A stretch of 40,514 bases of DNA, from positions 1-40,514 of the forward strand of contig CANKBG010000022.1 in NCBI GenBank assembly GCA_947479935.1, in the 5' to 3' direction. The position numbers and the translations under genes are program-made. The notes below the pieces were generated by a model. The model ran no database searches. It saw nothing but the letters and a program-made list of their open reading frames with translations, and had not been told where the DNA came from. The stretch is from Comamonadaceae bacterium. Its GTDB lineage: Bacteria; Pseudomonadota; Gammaproteobacteria; Burkholderiales; Burkholderiaceae_C. This document shows, one piece after another, positions 16,667 to 27,928 of this stretch (its first letter is position 1; each line of letters begins with the position of its first letter).

Positions 16667-17533
16667 ATGCTGCCTAGTTCCGCTGCGACGGTGCCTGCCA
16701 AGCGCAGGGCGCCAGCCCGAGTTTTACCCGGTTTCAAAATCACTTTGGGGTACACCTTGATGTACCTCTGTTTGATTGTGCTCATTCCTTTGTCGGCACT
16801 GGTTTTCAAAACATTCACGCTCACATGGGATCAGTTTTGGGATGCTGTCACAGGCCCACGTGTCATGGCGTCTTATCGACTAACCTTTGGCGCATCTTTG
16901 ATTGCCGCTTTGGTCAATGTGGTGTTTGGTTTGTTGGTGGCTTGGGTGCTGGTTCGTTACCAGTTCTTCGGCAAAAAAGTGGTAGATGCATTGGTCGACT
17001 TGCCCTTTGCACTGCCCACTGCGGTGGCTGGCATTTCTTTAACTGCCTTGTTGGCGGGCAACGGCTGGGTCGGGCAGTACCTCGAGCCTATGGGCATTCA
17101 ACTGGCCTTCAACGCCAACGGGATTGTGATTGCGCTCATCTTCATTGGCTTACCCTTCGTGGTGCGCACTGTGCAGCCTGTGTTGGAAGATGCTGAAAAA
17201 GAATTAGAAGAAGCGGCCACCTGTTTGGGTGCCTCACGTTGGCAAACTTTTGCGCATGTTATTTTTCCTTCTATTGCGCCTGCTTTGCTCACAGGATTCG
17301 CCATGGCCTTTGCGCGTGCCATTGGTGAATATGGCTCGGTTATTTTCATTGCGGGCAACATGCCCATGATTTCTGAAATCACGCCACTCATCATCATTGG
17401 CAAATTGGAACAATACGACTACGCAGGTGCCACTGCGGTGGCAACTGTTATGTTGATTATTTCTTTCATCTTGTTGTTGATCATCAATGGTTTGCAAACT
17501 TGGCAGCGCCGTCACTCAGGAGCGCCTGTATGA
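16667..17533 (+). CDS. cysT: Sulfate/thiosulfate ABC transporter permease CysT (CysU)
   Basis: 288 residues with six membrane helices. It has the [20 protein letters not shown] segment typical of CysT, and the EAA loop [25 protein letters not shown] with the following [18 protein letters not shown]. It forms the sulfate channel with CysW. The ATG at 16667 lies three bases after the sbp stop; a TTG at 16664 is also in frame. Its end overlaps cysW by the four bases ATGA, indicating coupled translation. Confidence 0.93.
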   Translation: MLPSSAATVPAKRRAPARVLPGFKITLGYTLMYLCLIVLIPLSALVFKTFTLTWDQFWDAVTGPRVMASYRLTFGASLIAALVNVVFGLLVAWVLVRYQFFGKKVVDALVDLPFALPTAVAGISLTALLAGNGWVGQYLEPMGIQLAFNANGIVIALIFIGLPFVVRTVQPVLEDAEKELEEAATCLGASRWQTFAHVIFPSIAPALLTGFAMAFARAIGEYGSVIFIAGNMPMISEITPLIIIGKLEQYDYAGATAVATVMLIISFILLLIINGLQTWQRRHSGAPV

Positions 17534-18447
17534 GTTCACCCATCGTTCGGCGCGCAGAAGCAGGCACTACTGAAGCCGCATGGGTGCGCTACACACTCAT
17601 TGGTATTGCACTGGTCTTCCTATTTCTGTTCTTGGTTTTGCCGCTTGCTGCCGTATTTGCAGAAGCATTCCGCAAAGGCTTCGAGGCTTATTGGGAGGCG
17701 CTCAAAGAGCCCGATGCTTGGTCTGCTATTCGTCTCACACTCATCACGGCCCTGATTGCAGTACCCCTCAATTTGGTATTTGGAGTTGCCGCTGCTTGGT
17801 GCATTGCCAAATATGAGTTCAAAGGCAAATCGGTGTTGACCACCTTGGTGGACTTGCCCTTCTCGGTGTCGCCAGTGGTGGCCGGCTTGGTCTATGTGTT
17901 GATGTTTGGCGCACAAGGCTGGTTTGGTCCTTGGCTGCAAGAGCACGATGTCAAAGTGATCTTTGCAGTGCCAGGCATTGTGTTGGCTACCATCTTTGTC
18001 ACGTTCCCTTTCATTGCACGTGAATTGATTCCGCTGATGCAAGCACAGGGCAATGAAGAAGAGCAGGCTGCCATCGTGTTGGGCGCTACGGGCTGGCAAA
18101 CTTTTTGGTATGTCACCTTGCCTAACATCAAGTGGGGTTTGATCTACGGGGTTATTTTGTGCAATGCGCGTGCCATGGGTGAATTTGGCGCGGTGTCAGT
18201 GGTGTCAGGTCACATTCGCGGCCAAACCAACACCATGCCCTTGCACGTAGAAATTTTGTACAACGAATACCAATCGGTGGCCGCTTTTGCAGTGGCGTCT
18301 TTGTTGGCCTTACTGGCTCTGGTCACTCTGGTGATCAAGTCAGTGGCCGAGTGGCGCCAAGAACGCGAAATGAAAGCCATTAGCGAATTATCACTAGAAA
18401 ATATCAAGGCAGCACCTTTAGATCTTTCATTGAAAGCCGCAACATGA
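17530..18447 (+). CDS. cysW: Sulfate/thiosulfate ABC transporter permease CysW
   Basis: 305 residues, the second permease subunit. Helices begin near residue 22; [21 protein letters not shown] and the EAA loop [27 protein letters not shown] are followed by [22 protein letters not shown], the CysW signature. The start at 17530 overlaps the cysT stop (ATGA). The frame is open further upstream to 17500, but those ten residues lie inside cysT. The tail is a 30-residue polar extension after the last helix. The stop overlaps cysA by four bases. Confidence 0.93.
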   Translation: MSSPIVRRAEAGTTEAAWVRYTLIGIALVFLFLFLVLPLAAVFAEAFRKGFEAYWEALKEPDAWSAIRLTLITALIAVPLNLVFGVAAAWCIAKYEFKGKSVLTTLVDLPFSVSPVVAGLVYVLMFGAQGWFGPWLQEHDVKVIFAVPGIVLATIFVTFPFIARELIPLMQAQGNEEEQAAIVLGATGWQTFWYVTLPNIKWGLIYGVILCNARAMGEFGAVSVVSGHIRGQTNTMPLHVEILYNEYQSVAAFAVASLLALLALVTLVIKSVAEWRQEREMKAISELSLENIKAAPLDLSLKAAT

Positions 18448-19535
18448 GCATCGAAATTAGAAACATTCACAAACAGTTCGGCGATTTTCACGCGCTGCGT
18501 GACGTCAGCCTAGACATTGACTCGGGCGAATTGGTCGCACTCCTTGGCCCATCAGGCTGTGGTAAAACCACCTTACTGCGCATCATTGCCGGTTTGGAAA
18601 CTGCCGACACCGGTACCATTTCTTTCAGTGGCGAAGACACCACCCACGTGCACGTGCGAGAGCGTCAAGTAGGCTTTGTGTTCCAACACTACGCCTTATT
18701 CCGCCACATGACCGTGTTTGAAAACGTGGCCTTTGGCCTGCGCATGAAGCCGCGCAATGTACGGCCATCAGAAAAAGTCATTCAACAAAAAGTACACGAT
18801 CTTTTAGGCTTGGTGCAACTCGATTGGTTGGCCGATCGTTATCCTTCTCAACTCTCCGGTGGTCAGCGCCAGCGCATAGCCTTGGCACGCGCATTGGCCG
18901 TAGAGCCTAAAGTGTTGCTGCTTGATGAGCCTTTTGGTGCCCTCGATGCCAAAGTGCGCAAAGAGTTGCGCCGCTGGTTACGCCGTCTGCACGACGATTT
19001 GCATGTCACCAGTATTTTTGTGACGCATGACCAAGAAGAAGCTTTGGAAGTGGCTGACCGAGTGGTGCTGATGAACACCGGCAGTGTGGCGCAAATTGGC
19101 TCTCCACAAGAAGTATGGGACCATCCCGCCAGCCCATTTGTGTATGGATTCTTGGGCGATGTGAACTTGTTCCATGGCCGTGCACATGAAGGCGAAATGC
19201 TCATTGGGGGCGACGCCGTAAGCCTCAACAGCCCCGAGCACCAGCTCGTGCAAGACAGCAAAGCCTTTGCCTATGTGCGCCCTCACGACATTGACGTGAA
19301 GCGATACAAATCTGGCGATTCAGGCATCAAAGCCAAGCTCACGCGTGCCATTGTGGTGGGCCCTGTTGCTCGCTTGGAGTTTGAGCCTGTCAACCACCAC
19401 GACTTTGCAAAAGACACGGTCATTGAAGCGCAATTGTCAGCACATTTGTTTGCCGAGCAGCAATACAAAGAAGGTGAAACTTTGGTTTTGACACCGCGTA
19501 AGGCCAGAATATTTGTTGAATCCCAAAGCCTCTAG
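18444..19535 (+). CDS. cysA: Sulfate/thiosulfate ABC transporter ATPase CysA
   Basis: 363 residues. Walker A GPSGCGKT (35-42), Q loop [12 protein letters not shown], signature [15 protein letters not shown], Walker [12 protein letters not shown] and H switch VTHDQEE, then a C-terminal TOBE-type regulatory domain (about 240-355) with the family's YVRPHDIDV. It powers the CysTW sulfate channel. The ATG overlaps the cysW stop by four bases. It closes the sbp-cysT-cysW-cysA operon, and the small lipoprotein gene follows 39 bp on. Confidence 0.95.
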   Translation: MSIEIRNIHKQFGDFHALRDVSLDIDSGELVALLGPSGCGKTTLLRIIAGLETADTGTISFSGEDTTHVHVRERQVGFVFQHYALFRHMTVFENVAFGLRMKPRNVRPSEKVIQQKVHDLLGLVQLDWLADRYPSQLSGGQRQRIALARALAVEPKVLLLDEPFGALDAKVRKELRRWLRRLHDDLHVTSIFVTHDQEEALEVADRVVLMNTGSVAQIGSPQEVWDHPASPFVYGFLGDVNLFHGRAHEGEMLIGGDAVSLNSPEHQLVQDSKAFAYVRPHDIDVKRYKSGDSGIKAKLTRAIVVGPVARLEFEPVNHHDFAKDTVIEAQLSAHLFAEQQYKEGETLVLTPRKARIFVESQSL

Positions 19536-19574
19536 AATTGCGGCATTGAGCTCAATTCGATGGAGAGATAGTCT

Positions 19575-19739
19575 GTGAAATTAACTTTAGTCATCTTTGC
19601 CTGTCTGAACCTACAAGGCTGCGCCGTTGTGGCTGTGGCCGACGCCGTGGCTTCTACCGTGATATATACCGGCAAGACCGTCATCAACGTGATTGACGCT
19701 GTCACGCCCGACATCGTCAACAAGAAGAAGTCAAACTGA
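19575..19739 (+). CDS. Small lipoprotein, 54 residues, GTG start
   Basis: The frame runs from GTG 19575 to the TGA ending at 19739. The product opens MKLTLVIFACLNLQGC, a basic start, hydrophobic stretch and lipobox LQGC with Cys16, so the mature lipoprotein would be 39 residues. The rest is a short Ala/Val-rich helix ending in NKKKSN. A GGAGAG (19562-19567) lies eight bases before the GTG, a good ribosome site that supports translation. It resembles short lipoproteins found in Burkholderiales, of unknown function. It may be read through from cysA. Confidence 0.75.
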   Translation: MKLTLVIFACLNLQGCAVVAVADAVASTVIYTGKTVINVIDAVTPDIVNKKKSN

Positions 19740-19748
19740 ATCTACAGC

Positions 19749-20351
19749 TTAGATACCGAGCCAGCCGTTCGTTCTGGCAAAGTGCAAGGCCTGTGTTCTG
19801 CTGTTCACGCCCAGTCTACGGAACAGGCGCCAGAAGTGAACCTTGACGGTGTGTTCACTGATGGCCAGTTTGTCGGCAATGTCACGATTGCTAAGGCCTT
19901 GGTCCAACATCAAAATCAATTGCTTCTGACGCTTTGACAGTTTGGTCGGTGCAGCCACAGCAGAGGCGGGCGCTTCTGCTTCTGGGGGTGCGGGCAGGAA
20001 GGTGCGAAGACCTTCGATGATGGTGTTGGGTGGGCTGGCTTTTTCGATGAAAAGATTGGCGCCAGCCTCTAAGCAAGCAGCTTCACATTCGGCAGCATCA
20101 GAGCCGGTGACGATGACAAGCGGCACATTAGGAAACTTGGCCTTCACAGCATGTACGCCCGACAATCCCAAGGTGTCTGGTAGTTTTAAATCTAGACAAA
20201 ACAGTTCTGGTGGGCCTTGACGCTCGACTGTCGATTCCAAGCTGTTCAGTTTGGCAATTGAAACTACTTTCAAACCAGGTCTCACCCTTTGAACCAGCAT
20301 GGTCAGGGCGTCGCGCATGAGGGGGTGGTCGTCAATGACGTAAACGGTCAT
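19749..20351 (-). CDS. NarL/FixJ-type response regulator
   Basis: 200 residues. The N-terminal receiver domain has the acidic pair D7/D8, the phosphoacceptor D54 (CLDLKLPD), the Thr of VIVTGSD and the conserved Lys in FIEKASPP. A Pro/Ala-rich linker (about 119-135) leads to a LuxR helix-turn-helix: LSKRQKQLILMLDQGLSNRDIADKLAISEHTVKVHFWRLF. It should be a transcription factor activated by phosphorylation. No histidine kinase is encoded beside it, so it is an orphan here; its target is unknown. Confidence 0.9.
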   Translation of the reverse strand: MTVYVIDDHPLMRDALTMLVQRVRPGLKVVSIAKLNSLESTVERQGPPELFCLDLKLPDTLGLSGVHAVKAKFPNVPLVIVTGSDAAECEAACLEAGANLFIEKASPPNTIIEGLRTFLPAPPEAEAPASAVAAPTKLSKRQKQLILMLDQGLSNRDIADKLAISEHTVKVHFWRLFRRLGVNSRTQALHFARTNGWLGI

Positions 20352-20501
20352 GGTGTACTCAAGAATTAAACTTAAAGTATGAGAGTATCAGCAAAGTCTG
20401 CAACAAATCAAGCAACTTTTGTGAAATTTGAACACTTATTGCAGATTTGTCAGAATCATTCAGACGGCCATAGGGTTGCAACCCACCTGACCAGCTTAGG
20501 C

Positions 20502-21845
20502 CTAACCCTTTGCCTTGGTTTTTTCTGCCAATTCAGCACGCAGTGCATCCAAGGCCGCGGCCACTTCGGTCAATTTCACACCCTCGCCTAAGCCAATTTG
20601 CGAGCCCAACTCAGGCATTGCTTTGGCATTATCTTGTTGCAATTGTGCGATGGCCAAGCCAGCGTCCTTGGGTGAACTGAAGCCCAAACTTTGCAGCAAC
20701 ACGCGTCCTTGGGGGTCCGCCAGCTTGAAATAAAACTGGCCATCTTTCTCTCGGTACTGCTTAAAAGAAGGTACAGCGGCGCGGGCTGTTTTGGTGGAGG
20801 CTTCTGTATGGTCTGAGCTGGCCAAAGCACGAAGGCCTACGGCATGGCGCAACTCTTTGATCAAAGGCGTGGCCAGTTCACGCGCTTTGGCCGCGCCCTT
20901 TAGCAAGATGGCGTCTACTTTTGCAGGGTTGTTAATGAGCTCTTCATATTGCGCACGCATAGGGGCTATTTCGCGGTCAATGCGCTCGAACAAAATTTGC
21001 TTGGCGTCGCCCCAACCCATCCCATCGGCATAGGCCTTGGCCAAGGTGGCGGTCTCTTGTGCACTGGCAAAGGCTTGGTAAATTTGAAACAGCGCTGAGC
21101 CTTCAGTGTCTTTGCGCTCGCCTGGTGCGCGTGAATCGGTCACGATGCCAGAGATCAACTTCTTGAGTTGGGCGCTTGAAGAAAACAGCGGAATCGTGTT
21201 GTCATAGCTTTTGCTCATCTTTCGACCATCAAGGCCTGGGAGCAGCGCCACAGATTCTTCAATCACCGCTTCGGGCAACACCAAGTGCTCACCATACAAG
21301 TGGTTAAAGCTAGAGGCCATGTCACGCGCCATCTCAATGTGTTGAATTTGATCACGGCCCACTGGTACTTTGTGAGCCTTGAACATCAAAATGTCGGCGC
21401 CCATGAGAACGGGGTACATGAACAAGCCGGCAGACACATCCGCATCGGGGTCATTGCCGGCCGCATGGTTTTTATCGACAGAGGCTTTGTAGGCGTGAGC
21501 TCTGTTCAGTAAACCTTTGCCGGTCACGCAGGTGAGAAACCAAGTGAGTTCTGGAATTTCTGGAATGTCTGACTGACGGTAAAACATCACCTTATCGGGG
21601 TCGAGCCCTGCTGCAATCCAACTCGCTGCAATTTCTAAGGTTGATCGTTGTATGCGCGCAGGCTCATCGCACTTGATGAGTGCGTGGTAGTCGGCCAAAA
21701 AATAGAAACCTTGCGTGGCAGGGTTTAGGCTGGCTTGCACTGTGGGTCGAATGGCACCCACATAGTTGCCCAAGTGCGGTGTGCCAGTGGTTGTAATGCC
21801 AGTTAATACGCGGGTGCGTGCCGTGGTGTTTGTGTCTGTCGTCAT
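20502..21845 (-). CDS. trpS: Tryptophan-tRNA ligase with a C-terminal extension
   Basis: 447 residues. The class I synthetase marks are present: GTPHLGNYVGA (HIGH site, 21-31) and KMSKS (209-213). The catalytic core with its helical end covers about residues 11-340. About 100 extra residues follow: a linker, then DGQFYFKLADPQGRVLLQS and GFSSPKDAGLAIAQLQ (about 368-403), which resemble one repeat of the YegP/DUF1508 fold, and a charged helix ending KTKAKG. The enzyme charges tRNA-Trp. The extension is not needed for catalysis in ordinary TrpS (about 330-400 residues). Confidence 0.95.
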   Translation of the reverse strand: MTTDTNTTARTRVLTGITTTGTPHLGNYVGAIRPTVQASLNPATQGFYFLADYHALIKCDEPARIQRSTLEIAASWIAAGLDPDKVMFYRQSDIPEIPELTWFLTCVTGKGLLNRAHAYKASVDKNHAAGNDPDADVSAGLFMYPVLMGADILMFKAHKVPVGRDQIQHIEMARDMASSFNHLYGEHLVLPEAVIEESVALLPGLDGRKMSKSYDNTIPLFSSSAQLKKLISGIVTDSRAPGERKDTEGSALFQIYQAFASAQETATLAKAYADGMGWGDAKQILFERIDREIAPMRAQYEELINNPAKVDAILLKGAAKARELATPLIKELRHAVGLRALASSDHTEASTKTARAAVPSFKQYREKDGQFYFKLADPQGRVLLQSLGFSSPKDAGLAIAQLQQDNAKAMPELGSQIGLGEGVKLTEVAAALDALRAELAEKTKAKG

Positions 21846-21857
21846 ATCAAATTAGCT

Positions 21858-22514
21858 TTAGGTCATGGATTTCAACATAAGTTCAATGAGTCCAAAAGTG
21901 GCGCTCATGACGGGGTCTAGCCACAAATGGTTGACCACACCTGTAATGGCCAAAGCCATGACGATATAAAAGCCGTAGGGCTCAATCCGAGAAAATTGAT
22001 AGGCCTGCTTCCAAGGTAACAAGCCCACCACAATGCGTCCACCATCAAGGGGCGGCAGTGGAAACAAGTTGAAAGCAAACATCACTACATTGCTCAATAC
22101 GCCTGCTTTGCACATGGCCAAGAAAAACTTTTCTGTGACGCCAAAGTCGGTATAGACCACATAGAGAAGTGCCCAAACAACAGCTTGTACTAAGTTAGAC
22201 GCAGGGCCAGCCAAAGCCACCCACACCATGTCGCGTTTGGGGTGACGCAGGTTGCCAAAGTTCACAGGCACGGGCTTGGCAAAACCAAAAATCAATGCGC
22301 CGCTTGTGGCGTAGTAAAGAGACAAGGGAAGTACGACAGTACCTAGCCAATGAATGTGGGAAAAAGGATTTAGCGTGACACGGCCCATGGCATAAGCGGT
22401 GTTGTCGCCAAAGAATTTGGCAGTGTAGCCATGTGCAGCCTCATGAATAGTGATCGCTAGAATCACGGGAAGGGCGGCAACTGCGATCGTTTGAATGAGT
22501 ATTGAATTATCCAC
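21858..22514 (-). CDS. Site-2 protease family membrane metalloprotease (M50)
   Basis: About 218 residues. The zinc site HEAAH lies near the start in the second half of the first helix, and the third ligand is the Asp of NLFPLPPLDGGRI. Further membrane helices include the VALAGPASNLVQAVVWALL segment. Family members are short M50 proteases of unknown substrate. The start is uncertain: the GTG at 22514 (MDNSILIQ) fits relatives; an in-frame TTG at 22529 would add five residues. It is followed by trpS after 12 bp, the usual order in this group. Confidence 0.88.
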   Translation of the reverse strand: MDNSILIQTIAVAALPVILAITIHEAAHGYTAKFFGDNTAYAMGRVTLNPFSHIHWLGTVVLPLSLYYATSGALIFGFAKPVPVNFGNLRHPKRDMVWVALAGPASNLVQAVVWALLYVVYTDFGVTEKFFLAMCKAGVLSNVVMFAFNLFPLPPLDGGRIVVGLLPWKQAYQFSRIEPYGFYIVMALAITGVVNHLWLDPVMSATFGLIELMLKSMT

Positions 22515-22575
22515 AGCGAATTGTCTCAAAGAGTCTTGGCGTTTCTAGAACTTTCACACATTTTCCAGTACTTAT

Positions 22576-23199
22576 TTACAGACCTAGAAGCGTTACGTCG
22601 CCCAGTCCCTGGCGCACCACTTCGATGCTGTCCCCCGTGCAGTCCACAATGGTGGTGGGCTCTAGTCTACAAGCGCCTGCGTCAATCACTCCGGCAATGA
22701 GCTTTTCATAGCGATCTCGAATTTCTTCAGGATCGTTCAGGGGGTCAGACTCTCCAGGCGGAATAAGCGTAGTGGCTAAAAGCGGCGCGCCATGCATCGC
22801 CAGTAACTCTTGCAAGACGGCATGCTGGGGCACGCGCAGGCCAATGGTTTTGCGCTGCGGATGGCTCACCCGTCGCGGTACTTCTTTGGTGGCTTCCAAA
22901 ATGAAAGTAAAGGCACCTGGCGTGGCTTGCTTTAACATTCGAAACTGGGTGTTGTCTACTTTGGCGTAGTTGGCCAGCTCACTCAAATCACGGCATAACA
23001 AGGTAAGGTGATGCTTGTCGTCCACGCCGCGCACTTTGCGCAGATGCTCGGCGGCCGCTTTATCGTCCATGTGGCAAACCAGCGCATAGCTGGAATCTGT
23101 GGGCACGGCCAATACGCCGCCCTGATTGAGCAAAGACACCGCTTGCTTTAACAATCGTGGTTGAGGGTTGTCTGGATGAACGGAAAAATACTGAGCCAT
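22576..23199 (-). CDS. YciO/Sua5/YrdC-type protein (threonylcarbamoyl-AMP synthase family)
   Basis: 207 residues, one YrdC-type domain. The KHHLTLLCRDLSELANYA segment, the PGAFTFILEA stretch and IGLRVPQHAVLQ match the YciO branch better than TsaC. TsaC/Sua5 makes threonylcarbamoyl-AMP for the t6A modification of tRNAs; YciO members are weaker or of unknown role, so activity is inferred only at family level. The final residues return to VDCTGDSIEVVRQGLGDV, a normal end. It sits between the EamA gene and the M50 protease on the same strand. Confidence 0.85.
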   Translation of the reverse strand: MAQYFSVHPDNPQPRLLKQAVSLLNQGGVLAVPTDSSYALVCHMDDKAAAEHLRKVRGVDDKHHLTLLCRDLSELANYAKVDNTQFRMLKQATPGAFTFILEATKEVPRRVSHPQRKTIGLRVPQHAVLQELLAMHGAPLLATTLIPPGESDPLNDPEEIRDRYEKLIAGVIDAGACRLEPTTIVDCTGDSIEVVRQGLGDVTLLGL

Positions 23200-23213
23200 A
23201 AAAATTCAATCGA

Positions 23214-24106
23214 TCACGATTCAATCGACGTGATTTGAACGCGACTCTCACGCACGGTGAGCCAAGCCCCCAATGCACCGCACAAGGCCACCATGGCCAT
23301 GCCGACCAAGGTCCAATCGTCTGGCATGTGATCAAAAATAAGCCACCCTCCCAACATGGCAAAACCAATTTGCGTGTAGAAGTAGGGTGTGAGCACGGTG
23401 GCAGGTGCTTTGGAAAACGCAAGAATCAACAAGTAATGCCCCACAGTGGCAAAGCATCCCATGAGCAACAGTTGGGCCCACACAAACCAGTCAGTGGGCA
23501 GTTCCCAAACAAAAGGCAACACCAGAGCGCCTAGAGCAGTGCCCACCCAACCGGTCAGGATATTCATGGTGGTGGGGTCTTCTGTGCGCGCCATTTTGCT
23601 GGTGATTAAATGAAAGCCAGAGTTGGTCACAATCAGCATCAACGGGAAAAAGAGAACCCAATCAAAGTGCTGGCTGCCAGGCCGCACAATGACCATGGTG
23701 CCAGCAAAAGCGCCTAACACCAAAGCCCAACGCAGCTTCCTTACTTGTTCGCCCAAAGAAAGTGTCGCCATCAGCGTCACGACCAAAGGCGTGATAGATG
23801 CAATGGCGGTGAACTCACCCACCGGCATGTACTTCAAACCATAAAACGCACAAAGACTGCTGCTAAATAAAAGGGCTCCTCTGACCATTTGAAATTTGGG
23901 GTGCTCTGTTTTGAAGAGCGCCATGCCGCGCCTAGGCAGAAACAAAACAGTGCTAAACAGTGCTTGAATGACATAGCGGAACCACAAGGCCAGCAAGATG
24001 GGAACGCTGGCGCTGATGTGTTTGGTGGTGGTGTCCAGGATTGCAAAACAAGCCGCAGACAAAATCACAAATCCAATGCCTGCCAGTGTTTGAGCAGAGG
24101 CGTGTT

Positions 24107-24110
<4 letters not shown>
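23214..24110 (-). CDS. EamA/DMT-family transporter
   Basis: 298 residues with ten predicted helices in two EamA halves, the second beginning near residue 150 (DWVLFFPLMLIVTNSGFHLITSKMART). It opens GIGFVILSAACFAILDTTTKHIS, typical of RhaT/EamA carriers. The substrate is unknown. The start is GTG at 24110 and overlaps the PHP gene stop by four bases, so the two are probably translated together. In related genomes the PHP and YciO genes are often closer neighbours, so it may be an insertion in that cluster (inference). Confidence 0.87.
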
Positions 24111-25943
<1,833 letters not shown>

Positions 25944-25950
25944 GTCTGAG

Positions 25951-25987
25951 TATAAAAACAAAACAACCCGCACGAGGCGGGTTGTTT
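25951..25987 (-). terminator. Rho-independent terminator behind rplY
   Basis: Read on the minus strand, an 11-bp stem (AAACAACCCGC with GCGGGTTGTTT, 25961-25971 and 25977-25987) with a 5-nt loop is followed by TGTTTTTATA. It stands 33 bases after the rplY stop and overlaps the leader of pth, so pth likely gets little read-through or has its own promoter. Confidence 0.85.
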
Positions 25988-26020
25988 AAAACGCTTCAAG
26001 CGCTTAATGCGATGAAAGAA

Positions 26021-26668
26021 TTACTTCTTTTTGGCTTTGGCATCGGCGGCTGGTGCAGCAGAGGCAGCACCACCAGCAGCTGCATCAGCGGCGGGCGCTT
26101 CCTCAGCCGCAGGCGTTACCACGGAAACCAAGACAGGGTTTTTCTTGCCATGGGTGACAGCTTTGACGCCTTTGGGCAATGTGATGTCAGCCAGGTTCAG
26201 TGAAACACCTTTCTTCAAGCCAGACAAGTCAATGTTAATGGCTTCTGGCAAATCTGCTGGCAAGCAGGAGATTTCGATTTCATTCACGATGTGATTGATC
26301 AGGCAACCATCGGTTTTCACAGCAGGAGAAACATCTTCGCCTGTGTAATGCACCGGCACTTTGCGAGTCAAAGTGGTTTTGGCATCAACGCGTTGGAAGT
26401 CAATGTGCAAAACCAATTGTTTGTAGGGGTGCATTTGGAAATCGCGCAACAGAACTTTCGATTCTTTGCCATTGAATTCCATGTCCAAGATGCTTGCGTG
26501 GAAAGCTTCTTTTTTCAGGGCGTGCCACAGGGCGTTGTGGTCGAGTTCGACCATTTGGGGTTGTTGATCCACACCGCCGTAAACAATACCAGGTGTCTTA
26601 CCTGAATTGCGCAGACGGCGGCTCGCACCCGTACCTTGCATAGAGCGCTCATAAGCGACAAATTTCAT
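26021..26668 (-). CDS. rplY: 50S ribosomal protein L25 (Ctc type)
   Basis: 215 residues. The N-terminal L25 domain (about 1-95) binds 5S r[37 protein letters not shown]5/Ctc C-terminal beta domain follows (about 96-185), then a low-complexity Ala-rich tail ending KAKKK. ATG 26668 is preceded by GGAG; an in-frame TTG at 26680 would include that site. It lies between prs and pth, as usual in Burkholderiales, and has hairpin terminators on both sides. Confidence 0.96.
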   Translation of the reverse strand: MKFVAYERSMQGTGASRRLRNSGKTPGIVYGGVDQQPQMVELDHNALWHALKKEAFHASILDMEFNGKESKVLLRDFQMHPYKQLVLHIDFQRVDAKTTLTRKVPVHYTGEDVSPAVKTDGCLINHIVNEIEISCLPADLPEAINIDLSGLKKGVSLNLADITLPKGVKAVTHGKKNPVLVSVVTPAAEEAPAADAAAGGAASAAPAADAKAKKK

Positions 26669-26714
26669 AACTAACTCCAAGATGAGTCGACCGCGACCAG
26701 TACGACTCTGATTT

Positions 26715-26738
26715 AAAAAGGCTTGTTAAAAACAAACC
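26715..26738 (-). terminator. Rho-independent terminator behind prs
   Basis: On the minus strand GGTTTGT, a 5-nt loop, ACAAGCC (one G-T pair) is followed by TTTTT. It starts about 17 bases after the prs stop and lies before the rplY start, so rplY probably needs its own promoter. Confidence 0.7.
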
Positions 26739-26754
26739 ACGTTGATGTTCCAGA

Positions 26755-27732
26755 TCAGTCTTGATCCGAGAACAAACTCATGACCGAATCACCGTTGGCA
26801 ATGCGCTGAATGGTTTTAGCCAACAGCGGCGCCACAGTGAGTTGGCGAATTTTGGGACATGCAGCAGCAGCTTGTGACAACGGGATGGTGTTGGTCACAA
26901 CCACTTCATCAAGGGCGCTGCCTTTGGCAATACGGTCGATGGCAGGGCCTGAGAAAATAGGGTGGGTGCAATAGGCGTAAACTTTCTTAGCGCCACGTGC
27001 TTTCAAAACTTCAGCCGCCTTCACCAAGGTGCCGGCGGTGTCAATCATGTCGTCCATGATGACGCAATTGCGGCCATCAATTTCACCGATGACGTGCATC
27101 ACTTCGCTGACATTGGCTTGAGGGCGGCGTTTGTCAATGATGGCCAAGTCGCAGTTCAGTTGCTTGGCCAAGGCGCGTGCACGAACCACCCCGCCTACAT
27201 CGGGGGACACCACAATGAGGTCTTCGTAGTTCTTTTGGACCAGGTCGCCCAAAAGAACGGGAGAGGCATAAATGTTGTCGACGGGAATGTCAAAAAAGCC
27301 TTGAATTTGGTCAGCGTGCAAATCCATGGTGAGAACATGATTGACGCCCACGGCTTGCAACATGTTGGCCAACACCTTGGCAGTGATGGGCACTCGGGTG
27401 GAGCGAGGGCGACGATCTTGGCGTGCATAGCCGAAGTAAGGAATGATGGCGCTGATACGACCTGCTGAGGCGCGCTTGAGTGCGTCGACCATGATCAGCA
27501 ATTCCATGAGGTTTTCGTTGGTGGGGGAGCATGTGGACTGAATAACGAACACATCACGAGCGCGCACATTTTGCTTTAACTCAACCCTGACCTCGCCGTC
27601 TGAAAAGCGGCCCACATCGGCCAAGCCGAGGGAAATGTCTAGCTCGTAGGCAACTTCGGCCGCCAACACAGGATTGGCATTGCCAGTGAAGACCATGAAG
27701 TCAGAGCTTGAATGAGTGATGGTGGACAACAT
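26755..27732 (-). CDS. prs: Ribose-phosphate pyrophosphokinase
   Basis: 325 residues. It makes PRPP from ribose 5-phosphate and ATP for nucleotide, His and Trp synthesis. Marks: [18 protein letters not shown], the RSTRVPITA loop, [11 protein letters not shown] and the PRPP-binding [13 protein letters not shown]. The ATG at 27732 gives [18 protein letters not shown]; the reading frame is open upstream to 27981 only because it runs through the tRNA-Gln gene. tRNA-Gln and ispE lie upstream on the same strand. Confidence 0.97.
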   Translation of the reverse strand: MLSTITHSSSDFMVFTGNANPVLAAEVAYELDISLGLADVGRFSDGEVRVELKQNVRARDVFVIQSTCSPTNENLMELLIMVDALKRASAGRISAIIPYFGYARQDRRPRSTRVPITAKVLANMLQAVGVNHVLTMDLHADQIQGFFDIPVDNIYASPVLLGDLVQKNYEDLIVVSPDVGGVVRARALAKQLNCDLAIIDKRRPQANVSEVMHVIGEIDGRNCVIMDDMIDTAGTLVKAAEVLKARGAKKVYAYCTHPIFSGPAIDRIAKGSALDEVVVTNTIPLSQAAAACPKIRQLTVAPLLAKTIQRIANGDSVMSLFSDQD

Positions 27733-27818
27733 GAACTTCTCAGCGAGATCAAATGATGGGCCGATGCGTGTTACCGCATTAATTTTATTTACGACGCGTT
27801 TGACGGCGAGTAAAAATT

Positions 27819-27895
27819 TGGCAGGGGAAGAAGGACTCGAACCTTCGAATGCCGGAATCAAAATCCGGTGCCTTAACCAACTTGGCGACTCCCCT
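27819..27895 (-). tRNA. tRNA-Gln (anticodon TTG)
   Basis: 77 nt including an encoded CCA (27819-27821 on the plus strand reads tgg). The acceptor stem pairs AGGGGAG with TTCCCCT, with G as discriminator. The anticodon arm is CCGGA-TTTTGAT-TCCGG with TTG at the centre, and the T arm carries GGTTCGAGTCC. It sits between ispE and prs on the same strand, a well-known order in Burkholderiales, and was probably cut out of the common transcript by RNase P. Confidence 0.97.
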
Positions 27896-27928
27896 ACACG
27901 GGTTGGTAGCCCTAAAGCTGCCAACCGA

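Noticed and set aside
20471..20484. GGGTTGCAACCC palindrome behind trpS as a terminator
   Set aside because: There is no room for a loop (2 nt) and no T-run on the minus strand.
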